From Capniomyces stellatus (taxonomy: Eukaryota > Kickxellomycota > Harpellomycetes > Harpellales > Legeriomycetaceae), in NCBI GenBank assembly GCA_001661515.1, contig LUVW01000042.1:38213-102212 (forward strand): a DNA stretch of 64,000 nucleotides, given 5' to 3'. The notes under the pieces are model-generated. The model worked only from the letters and a program-made list of their open reading frames with translations. It did no database searches and was not told the DNA's origin. A program made the position numbers and the translations under genes. Of this stretch, positions 21,301 through 31,183 are shown piece by piece; positions within the stretch are counted from its first letter, which is position 1; each line of letters begins with the position of its first letter.

Positions 21301-24079
21301 ATCGAGAGAGAAGGGGCTAGCGTTTGATGCATTCAAGGAGGCTGACATTAATTTCCCACCAACGTACAAGTTTATCCCAGGATCATCGGCCTATGACATG
21401 AAAAGAAACCCAGCTTGGTGTGACAGAATTTTGTGGTGGGTAAAGCCAAAAATCAACGGACACGAGTTCAAGTGCATTGAATATGACTCTGAGATGAGTG
21501 TGAATGCAAGCGACCACAAACCCGTTTTTGGAGTGTTTGAAGTTGAGGTAAGCCTTGGTGATTTGATTGCTATTGTGTAAAGAGACATTCTTTGTTTGTA
21601 AACTTGGTCTTGACCAATCATTTAAAATGATGGACTTTTAAAATAGACTACGGCCATCTCGGAAGAAAAATACCAAAGTGTGCACAGCCAGATAATCAGG
21701 GAGCTTGACTTGCTTGAAAACGAGTATAAACCGGCAGTTGAAATAAGCGAATACGAAGTTAAATTTGGAAAAGTGGATTTTGGCTCCCAGCACAAGCGCT
21801 CCATTAAGTTGACCAACACTTGCCAGGTAAATATTGATGCGCTTTTAAATTTAAAGATGGTTTATGAAGGGAATCACTAATACAGATACACGTATATTAT
21901 CACGTCAACTGTGTATAAACACACACACATTAGTTTACCTTAAATACTTTATGAATGCACTTCATGACATAGACTTCGGATGTGATTTTGATTATTCTTT
22001 ATAATTGTTGTTGGACATGGTTATATTCTTATAGGCCGCCATACACTATGAATTTGTACCAAAGTATGGTGACACTGAAATCTGCCAGAAATGGATGTGG
22101 ATTAACCCAACTAAAGGTACATTGTTACCAGGATCAAATAAGGATATTGAGGTAGTGCTTTATATCGATAAAGAATCAGTGTGGAGTTTGGGAAGCGAGT
22201 TTTTCATAGAAAAGACACCGTTGAAGTTTAGTAAACTCAGGAAAGAAAGCGATGAAAAAGATTTGAGCATTTTAGCAATCGAAGCGAATGGTGAAAAGAC
22301 AGAAGCGGCTAATGTAGAAAGTATTGGTCAAGGTCATTTTAGCCAAACCAGTAAAAATAATAGCACTAACCACGTTGACAATAACAGAAGTGATAACTTA
22401 GAATGTAGTAATACAGATAATAACAACGCCCAGGATAAAGAAACCAAAAAAGAAAGCTTTGACTTTGAAAGTAGAAGAAAAAGCAGTAACCTCACAGCAA
22501 CTAGTACTGAGCAGGGTGAGGTGGAACAAGATTATGAAGAGAGTATTTTTGAAAAGTTAAAGTATTTGAATGAGATTTTGGTACTAAGAGTAGTCGATGG
22601 TCAGGATTTGTTTGTTACGGTAACGGCAGAGTACAATATTTCGATGATTGGACTTCCGCTAAAGCAGCTGAGTAAGCTGGAAAAAAACAAGTCGGTTAGC
22701 GAATCTATTGAGATGGGATCCAAGCTAAACATAAACAATACAAGTTATGATATAAGCAAAAACAAAGATATAAGCGATATGTTTGATGAAATGGGCATGG
22801 TCCCAATTAAAAACAAAGGCGGTAGCCACGAAACCACAAAGAATCAAAAAGACATTCATACTGATGTTCCGTCGCCGATAGCAAATTTGTTTGACTTTTT
22901 ATCAGAGTTTGACAGCACAGTAGTAAGTACAATCTAAAGCACGCCATTAAAAAGAATAGGATTTTTTTATTAGTAATTAAAGGGGGAGAGGAGACAATAC
23001 CAAAAAAAAATTAAAAAAAACTGAACCTGGTTGAAAGAAAGGTGTATTCTAATAAAAAAATTTGTAACTACAATAGGAAACTTGGTTTGATAAGCCAGTA
23101 GAAAGAAAAAAAGTGGCTAAAATAAGAAAGTTCTTGGATAAAGGATATGTTCTCAAAGACCTGATTGAAGAGTCAAATGGGGTTGAATTGCCTAAACATA
23201 GTTTGCCAAGCTTACAAACTACCAACGTAAAACCAGCGGAAATACCTGAACAAACTTTGTACGACGATTTACTAGATGCAGAAATAGGCAGTGATGAAGA
23301 ACAGGAACAGGAGCATGTACCGGAACAAGTGAAGGAGCATGGGCAGGAGCATGAACAAGATCAGGTGAAAAAACAAGAACAAACAGAAAGCCGGGTAGAG
23401 AGTGTTGCTAACAAAGGGGAAGGGATAGTGATAGTGCAATCTATAGTTGAATCTAGTGAAGATAGCCAATCCCCAAAACTTACAAGGCTCGACGCACCAG
23501 CCGCGGCGCATGTTTTGATAGAAATTTTAGACTCGCTTCCTGAACCCATTATTCCAGCAGATCTTTTAGAAGACTGCAAAAAAGCAGGAAATGGGTGGAC
23601 AAACGAGGAATCGATCAAGGTACTTGTGCATTTTTTTTGTGATTAATGAGTAATATTTTGTTGCAACATTGTAGCAAGCATACTAACAAACTATAAATAT
23701 GTTATTTGGCAGCTGACGGAAAGTTTGGGAAAAAATAGCCGTGATATCGTATTATGCACTTGCAAGATGTTTAGCAAGGCTGTGGATAAGATTGAAGGAG
23801 ACAAGACGAATTTAGTCAACAAAATAGGTAAACTTGCTTGAAAAAAAAAAAAGCTAATTAAGTTGGTTATAGCTATTCGATGCGAATAAGAACAAAACTT
23901 GATAAAGCTTGACTGGGACTAAATAATACATTTAAATGACCATGATTATAGCTCGGGCGTTGAGTTTTGCCATGTTTAGATACAACATCGTTGAGAAAAG
24001 TACACCGAGTGGCGCTGAGATAAACGGCGAGACTGTTGACTGCTTAGCACATTTTGTAAAACACCTGATCCAATCCTGA
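18359..24079 (+). CDS. OCRL/INPP5B-like inositol polyphosphate 5-phosphatase (PH, 5-phosphatase, ASH, RhoGAP)
   Basis: The enzyme family removes the 5-phosphate from PtdIns(4,5)P2 and PtdIns(3,4,5)P3 on endosomal and Golgi membranes. Sixteen exons give 1,155 residues: 18359-18424 (tentative), 18659-18735, 18853-18935, 19057-19104, 19287-19400, 19524-19604, 19747-19970, 20095-20189, 20315-20549, 20820-21155, 21293-21547, 21647-21826, 22035-22922, 23077-23619, 23713-23827, 23952-24079. Phases agree at every junction. The order is a PH-like region (about 25-160), the phosphatase from IMIGTWNVSGK (about 204) with FINSHL, WLGDLNYRID (421-430), PAWCDRI (493-499) and SDHKPV (526-531), then an ASH domain with a long charged insertion, then a RhoGAP-like domain to the C-terminus. 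The RhoGAP shows no arginine finger, as in animal OCRL, so it is probably a binding module. The first exon and its weak GTTTTA donor are the least certain part. Confidence 0.87.
18443..18510. repeat. 14-bp tandem repeat in intron 1 of the OCRL-like gene
   Basis: About five units of CAATGATAGAAATA, with drift in the last two. It lies immediately after the stop codon that closes the tentative first exon. Confidence 0.8.
19172..19240. repeat. CATCA pentanucleotide microsatellite
   Basis: About 14 units of ACATC/CATCA with two single-base variants, inside intron 4 of the OCRL-like gene (between exons 19057-19104 and 19287-19400). Confidence 0.9.
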
Positions 24080-24135
24080 TTGGAGATCAAACTTGGGACT
24101 TGGAACAAGTTTAGATTGACTTGTTCAGTTTTTTA

Positions 24136-24187
24136 AACATTACTATTACTATTACTACTACTACTATTACTATTACTATTACTATTG
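24136..24187. repeat. ACT/ATT trinucleotide microsatellite
   Basis: Alternating ACT and ATT triplets, about 60 bp after the OCRL-like stop codon and probably in its 3' UTR. Confidence 0.8.
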
Positions 24188-24445
24188 CTTTAAGTCAACT
24201 TTCAATATTAGAGTTCCAGAACTATCGTTTGACGTTTTTAAACTTGTATTTCAAATAAAAAGTCGCAGCAAGTTCAACAAAAAAAAATCGCAACAATTTT
24301 CAGCTTTCATGGCAATTTTGGTTTGGATTTCAGGCTTGAAAACATTCAAAATGGCTCAGTTAATAGTGAACAGCCGTTTTGTTTTTGCGCCGAAATGGAA
24401 AAAGTATTTGCATATCGCTCTGTTGACCAATCCACAGCACAGCGC

Positions 24446-24523
24446 AGTATTGTATAATATTGTTCAATATTGTATGTTTTGTTATGCTGACTCTATTTCC
24501 AATAAACCATATAAATAAATAAT
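24446..24523 (+). mobile_element. Dispersed retroposon-like copy
   Basis: Reads AGTATTGTATAATATTG, then TGTATGTTTTGTTATGCTG, then CTATTTCCAATAAACCATAT and a repeated ATAA tail. It aligns with the reverse of 8866-8950 along about 75 bp. No convincing flanking direct repeat is visible. Confidence 0.5.
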
Positions 24524-24650
24524 GAGTAATATTAATAAACAAGCAAATATTAGTAAATAAAAAGTAAACAGCACTTTTTCTCTTATTTTTCAGAAATGGG
24601 GACATCGATTGAATAGCTGTTTGGCCGACGTTATGCTTTGTAATAGACTA

Positions 24651-24849
24651 AACTAGTATTGAACTAGTGTTAAGCTAGTATTGAACTAGTGTTAAGCTAG
24701 TATTGAACTAGTGTTAAGCTAGTATTGAACTAGTGTTAAGCTAGTATTGAACTAGTGTTAAGCTAGTATTGAACTAGTGTTAAGCTAGTATTGAACTAGT
24801 GTTAAGCTAGTATTGAACTAGTGTTAAGCTAGTATTGAACTAGTGTTAA
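24651..24849. repeat. 22-bp minisatellite, nine copies
   Basis: The unit AACTAGTGTTAAGCTAGTATTG is repeated about nine times with almost no variation. Each unit contains an ACTAGT palindrome and a CTAGT...ACTAG inverted pair that spans the unit boundary. Near-identity suggests recent expansion or homogenisation. Confidence 0.92.
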
Positions 24850-25379
24850 ACATAGGATATCCAGGTCTAGTCTACTTTACTAGCCCAAAATGATCAAGCC
24901 TTAAGCTAAACAAAAGTGAATCAGCCCGAATGGAGCCGACAATGGAGCTTTAGAGCTCAACTTTGCTGATACAAAGCTTTTGTTCGTGAGTAGAAAGAAG
25001 CTGTTTTTTTATGTGGCATCTTCATTCTGAACATAAAATGAGCAGCAGATCAAGTGAGCTGGACTAAAATGGGTGTATATATGCTACTATTTATCTTGAA
25101 AAAAAGACATCACAGGCACAGATGTAGGCATTGGTGTTAGTTTTAGTGTTCGGCATGGCATGGCATGGCATTTTGGATGCTGAAAAAAGCGGTTGGGATC
25201 TAGAAAATGGGTTGCTTTGATTTAAACTGACAGCCATAAACACCAGCTACCACGTGCCATTTTTCTCTCATCACTTTTCATTTCTTGAAAATAGAATCAA
25301 AGCCAACCTCTATACATCGTGAATAGAATAAACACAAACTTGCTTTTATCAACCAGAACACGCAGATACAGAAACAAAC

Positions 25380-25580
25380 ATGTGGAAACTCACAGTCGTA
25401 TGTCTAGCAGTGCTATCGGCAACTCTGGCCACAACAGCAAACACGCTCGGCGTTGAAGGAGTCAATGGAAGCAGGCCCAGCCACTATGGAGGTTATGAGG
25501 ATGGCGAGAGCAAGGATGAGAGCAATGATGATAGTGAGGCTATGAGGATGGATATAGAGGTCGCCACAACCACCATCTAA
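25380..25580 (+). CDS. Putative small secreted peptide
   Basis: This 66-codon frame begins with a textbook signal peptide (MWKLTVVCLAVLSATLATTA). The predicted mature part of about 45 residues is rich in Gly, Glu, Asp and Ser (GGYEDGESKDESNDDSEA) and has no cysteine. The ATG is the first in the frame, and the leader before it is A-rich, as at other starts here. I do not recognise a family. It could be a secreted effector-like or wall peptide, or a short first exon of a longer gene, although no good donor precedes the stop. Confidence 0.45.
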   Translation: MWKLTVVCLAVLSATLATTANTLGVEGVNGSRPSHYGGYEDGESKDESNDDSEAMRMDIEVATTTI

Positions 25581-26224
25581 AAAGCTTCACCTAAACCTAA
25601 CGAAACTGTCCTCATTACTTTTGTTTTCGGGACTGTATTCCAATTTGATAAATTTACCCCAAGAGGTTGAGAATAACAAGTGCACCAACATTCCTAGTTC
25701 AGAATAATTGTATTTAAATAACAGACGATTTGAAAGAGGACACTCCGTTGTTTGTGTAGGACCAAACTTTAAAGGAGACTACCGGGTTAAAACCAAGTAT
25801 ATGTAATATTCTGGAATGTATGACGAAAACGACTTTTTCTGGAAGAGTAATCAAGTCAGCCAAGTGGGTGAACGTGGACAAAGTTGTTCAGTGGAGTGTT
25901 TACTGGTTTGTCTATTGAGGAGGCCACTAGATTGTTGTATACATTTTTTTTTTACCAGTTTACCATAGCTTATACTAAACTAAATTTTGGTCCAAACATG
26001 TAAAAGTGAAATAAACCGTTGAATGTCTTGGTTTCGATAATCACGACATCATTATATTTATTTTTTTCAAGGCCAAAGCCAGTATATAAAAGCAGAATTA
26101 AAAATTGAATTGTTAACAAAGAATAAAAGTAAAATAATAAAGGAATTTAGTAAAAGAAGAAAAAAAAAATCGAGTTGTGCTATACACTAAACAACGCGGA
26201 ATTAGATTAATACTCGAGAGTAAA
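25581..26224. other. Intergenic spacer between convergent genes
   Basis: These 644 bp lie between the secreted peptide gene (+) and the Itc1-like gene (-). The sequence is AT-rich and probably holds both 3' ends. No other feature is supported. Confidence 0.5.
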
Positions 26225-29200
26225 TTACGACTTCAAATAAGTCTCAACAAACATATCGATTTTCTTGGTTTTGCCTCGGGTTCTAAGCCCAACGCCATAC
26301 TTTCTGGCACCAACAATGTTCGTAGTATCATCGTCGTTCATCTCGCTATGACTGCTTGTGCTAGTACCGGTTCTACCGCCGTCCAACAACACCGAATTAG
26401 CACCAGAAGAACCAGCACTTGCATTTTCAATCTCCGGCATCTTGTTTGGAATCAGCTTTCCATACGGAGTGGCAATTTCAGTGTCAAAAGTAAACACCTC
26501 TACTGCGCTCACGCTGTCATGGCTATCATCGTTTTTAGTGTGGTTTTCACTCACACCATTGACATTGCAATTAGCACTCGACTTGCTGTTGTATCCAAGA
26601 TTCACGTTGCTCTTGTCACCACAGCTGCACCCACTCAACTCGGCATACTTGAAATTAGGAATGACCAGATGTGGGGCAAAGTTGGATAGCAATGACCACG
26701 AACACAAGCTGCCATCAACTACTTGAACCTTGTTCGTTGCAGAGTCAGCAGTCCCACTGCCCGCCTGCGTAATCACATACTCCAAATACGCCTTGCTCTC
26801 CTTTTCAGCAGCACTGGCAGCTCGCCTCATCGACAACACTATGTTTTGGTAAACCGCGTTGATCTGGTCAATCAACAAGCTTTCATTATGGCCTCTTGGG
26901 TCAAGCCACAGCATCAAAGCCTCCAGCTCCTCAACGGTGGTGTAATGCGGCCAGTAATCTGCACTACCGCGACTGAGTTGAACCAAGGGCTGATCGGCAC
27001 TGTTGGCACTGTTGGCACTGTACTTTAAATCAGTCCACTTGCTGCCCAGTTCTGTGTACATGTACCTGTACACAAAATCCGGGTACTTTTTGGCTGCGTT
27101 AGGCAAGGACATGAAATCAGCGAAATTGGGTTTTACAAACAGCCTACCGGTGCTAGAAACAAGCCCGCTACCAACGCCGTCCAAAAAGTAATACTTTGTA
27201 CCAAATCTATCCACGCCCAACTCGCCAATGCGCATCACCTGCAAGCGTTTGATTTCCTTGTTGACACTGGCGATTCGCTTTTGGATTTCGGAGCTCTGGA
27301 CGGTCAGTTTCCGTTTTGCCTTTTCAGCGTCAGAAATCTTGCCGCTTGACCTTCCAAAATACGGGTTTGAGCTGTTTGGTTTCTTTTTGGGATTTCCCGT
27401 ATTGGTGCTCTGGGATTCAGTAGGTGTGGTTTGGCCAGTACCAGTTCGAGAGTCTACTTGTGGCGCCAACTCTTCTTCGGGTGCGTCAAGAAGGAGTTTC
27501 TGTTCGGCTACAGACTTGAGGTTCTTTTTCAGCTCAAACAGTTCCTTTCTCAGTTCGATGCTCTCATCAATGCACTTTTCTATATAGTTCCTGGTGTTGT
27601 TGCAGCTTAACACCTCGTCTTGCAGGCTGGCAAACACAGCTAGCCTTGTTGAGACGTCGGTGTTTGTGTATATCTGCTTGACCAGTGATTTTTCAGTTAG
27701 ATCGGTGCTAGCCAGAGCCTTGGTGAGCGCAAGAAGCTGCTCGCTTTGGCCTACATTGATCTTTTCAATCAAGTACCCAAGCAGTCCGTACACCCAATCA
27801 GATCTCCTCAGGTTGTAGGGCTTCTTGGACCATTCCTTGCCTATCTGCATCAGAATCTTGACCTTGCCCTGGTCCGTGTGTGCATCCTTCAAGTTGATTG
27901 TTGATCCTCCAACCTCAATCATGGACTCGTCTCTGTCTGCGTTTTTGTTGCTGTAGCTGGTATCCAGCGAGTCATCCGACATCCCGTCATCATTTGCATC
28001 GGCCTCGTACCGTGCACTATTGCTAAAGTATTTAGACTTACTCCCTGGCGCTTGACTACTGTTTCTTGTTAGATACTCTTTGCTGCCGTTTTTGGCTTTG
28101 CTTGCTTTCAATGTTCCCTTCTGTGTCTTGACCTTGCTCAGCGCTACTTTTTTACCATCCTTGTTACCTTTTGATTTTCTACCTCCCACTTCATCTGAAC
28201 TGTATCCATTCTTATACCCATCCTCCTCTTTTTCTTCTTCTTCTTCTTCTTCTTCTTCTTCTTCTTCTCCCCCTTGATCGCTAGAATTGTAGTTTTCACC
28301 CTCACTAAAAGTGCCGTGGCTGTTTAACGAAATGTCCGACAAGTCGTCGCCTGAGTCAAAAATTGTGTCCTTATTCGCCTTGCTCCTTTCTATGTGGTTC
28401 TCGCGGAAATCCTCTACTATTGTGACATTCTCGTCGTTTTTGTTTTCTCTGCCATTCACGCTACTGTTTGAACTCTCCAAATTCAAATCCAAATCCAAAT
28501 CCAAATCCAAATCCATCTCCATTAGCTCCACCGCCTCTTTACCGCGATGCTTTGCCGGCTTCTTTTCGTACGGCGCTGCTCTAACTAGTCCCAACTTTTC
28601 ATAAAGTATCCCCTCGTCATCCTCCAGCTCCTCAATCCTCTCCTCGCCATGCTCCTCGCTCACACCTCCCAGATCTCTGTCTGAAACCATGCTATTCAGC
28701 AGCGAAATCACACAGTTGTTAAACAACAGGCATTTCGGAAGCTTTTCTATGTTTTCTACACTCGTTGTTCCCAACCCATGGCCCAGCATTGCCTCGTATG
28801 TGTCCAGAGTAAACGAACTAATTGAAAGAGGCTTCCCCATCCAGTTGTAAAACACATACGTCTGCATCATCAAGTCTATCAGTTCCAGGTTCACTCTCCA
28901 GTTCAGCTTGGGCTGTGGCCACTGAACCACCTTCTCGGCCTTCTTTTGCTCCTCGCCCAGCCCATTGACCTCTTTATCGCCTTGTCCTGCCTTTGCTCCA
29001 ATTATCACGCTCACTTCAACTGGTTCCCGCTCCAGCTCCAGAGTCCCGGTCTTGCTAAGCTTCAACTGCTTCTTGACTGGCCCCCCATTTGGCTCAGCCA
29101 GTTCCCTTTTTGCTGGCTTGTATTTCTGCCTCCACACCTCCTCCAGCTTGTTGAGCAATCCCTTCTTCTCAACCAAATGTTTATACTGCAGCAGCACCAC

Positions 29201-31183
29201 GTCATCTAATGGAAACTTTTTGATTCCCTGCAACCTGCTCTGGAGCATCTGCTCCTCCGTATACTCCACCTTCTTACTGCTCATTACCCCATTTGTCACT
29301 GCTACCTTTGTCTGCCCATTGCCTCCCTTTTTGCTACCCTTAGTTCCTGCACTTCCTGAGCCCCCTGGCCCCACTTTCCACGGCGTTACGCTCTTTTTTG
29401 TCACAATTTCAACCATTTCCGTCTGCTTCTTTGACAATGGAACAAAAAACTCCTCCCTCTTACTTTTGCTTTTACTATCGCCATTGCTATTGCTTGAAAC
29501 AATACCCTTCTTTGCGTCTTTGCTCTCCCCACTTGCCTTGCTAGCACCTGCTTTTGGCTTACTTTCCACCCTTCGCACCTTCTTAACGTTCACTAGCTGC
29601 GTGTTTTGTAACACCCGGTCCATATCGCTCTCAATTGCACCCAGCATCTTTTCTATCTCCTCTGAATACGCCTCCTCTGGCTCCTTTCGACCCTCTGCCT
29701 CTTCCAGCTTAATCCCGAGCCGCTTTCTCAATTTCTCCTATTTGTACACATCACCAAACATTCCTCATCAATCAGCTATTTCTAATTCTCTTTATCCCAA
29801 CCCCGCACCATCGCCACTCTACACTACTATATACTTTATCTATACTACTATACACTTTATCTACACTACTATACTCCATATTAACCCAATTTTCTTACCC
29901 TAACCACGTGTCGACTTGAGAAATACACATCCTTAAATGAACACATTCTAACCAACGATCTCAGCGCCTTTGATGTAAATATCTCGCTCGATCTACTCAG
30001 CTGCCCTGCCGTTACAACCATTTCCTTTCCCAACATGCCCGTGCCCTTCTCAATCACCTTTATCAAATAAGGTTGTGCTTTCAGCCTCTCCTCGTCCTGG
30101 TCATGCCCTACCCCCACCCCCGATCCAGCCCCCGTTCCGACCCCTACTCCCGACCCTCCCCCGTGCCCAAAAATACTCCTCAACGTCCCCATACTTCTCC
30201 GTGATCCTCCACTTCCCCTTCTTGACATGCTTGTTGTTGACTCACTCAACTCTCCAACCTGGGTTGTCTTCATGTTCTCATTTTGCCCAATGCTCTCTTG
30301 CACCTCCTGCTTTTCATTTTCATGGCTCCCCATAATCACACATCGTGCCACATTATGCCCAATTTTCACATTTGCAAACTCCAATGGTCTGTACCTGTAT
30401 TTCAGCTTCTCCGCCATCGTAGTAACAAGATTTTCAAAACTCCCTGGATCTATGTTTATCACCATTATTACATTCGCATCCTTTAGTCAACTTGTTTCAT
30501 TCCCTATTTATTTCTTCTTTTCAATTCACCCTATCTCTACACTACTATTTATTTCTTGCTCTACGCCATAACCACTCCATGCTATATTCTGTGTTATATT
30601 AACTAAAAAAAATCGTCCCCACTTACACATATGAACATATTCCAAGACCTGCTCCAAAAATCCCATTGACAACTCTCCTACTGGCTCCACTTTATAATCT
30701 TCAACTTCCTCAACCTCCTTCTCTTTTGGTTTACCCTTGCCTTTTGGCTTAGTCTTGGCTTTGACTTTACTTTTATCCTTGTTTTTTTCCTTTCCCGTGT
30801 CATTATCATTTTCCTTATCGCCCTCTTTTCCAGCACCATTCTCGTTTTTGATGCCGTAATTCAGCTCAATTTTTAAAGCTTCCTCATAGCTAAGCCCTTC
30901 CTGTCCCGTAGTTTCACACTCCCAGACTGGTTGTTGGTACAAATTCAGTCTTTTCAAGTACTCTCTATTAAACGACCATTTAATCACTTGTTACCATTCG
31001 CCCAACCACAACCCTCTTAATTTTCTTTATCCAACCATTCAATCAATACTGAACTTACTTGTAATCAATGAATAGCTCGTCAGTGTAGCGTATCTTCCAT
31101 ATCTCTGTTTTCCCTTGTGATATCGCCTTCATCAAGTCTGGCGCCTCCGCTTTAGTTATCTGTTTCTTGTTCAACAATGGCAT
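26225..31183 (-). CDS. Itc1/ACF1-like ISWI chromatin-remodelling subunit (WAC, DDT, WSD)
   Basis: Exons are 31059-31183, 30627-30964, 29899-30449 and 26225-29737, giving 1,508 residues. Splicing restores an N-terminal WAC domain: LFIDYK joins EYLKRLNLYQQPVWECETTG, and LEYVHM joins PGSFENLVTTMAEKLKYR. The start MPLLNKKQI is the usual WAC beginning. A Lys/Ser-rich segment follows, then the DDT domain at about 620-690 (LIDLMMQTYVFYNWMGKPLS) and the WSD/WHIM motif at about 1175-1200 (GELGVDRFGTKYYFLDGVG). Low-complexity runs include poly-Glu and an Asp-Leu repeat. There is no PHD finger or bromodomain, as in yeast Itc1 and unlike animal BAZ1A. Such proteins pair with the ISWI ATPase to space nucleosomes in the nucleus. 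The role is inferred from the family; the domain calls are strong. Confidence 0.88.

Larger units (their letters stand above)
24080..25379. other. Intergenic region with three repeat types
   Basis: This lies between the OCRL-like gene and the small secreted peptide gene. It holds a trinucleotide (ACT/ATT) run at 24136-24187, a copy of the dispersed element (24446-24523), a 22-bp minisatellite (24651-24849) and a short GGCAT run near 25153-25172. No other gene is visible. Confidence 0.6.

Noticed and set aside
28230..28280. TTC trinucleotide run that might look like a regulatory repeat
   Set aside because: It encodes a poly-Glu stretch in frame within the Itc1-like protein.
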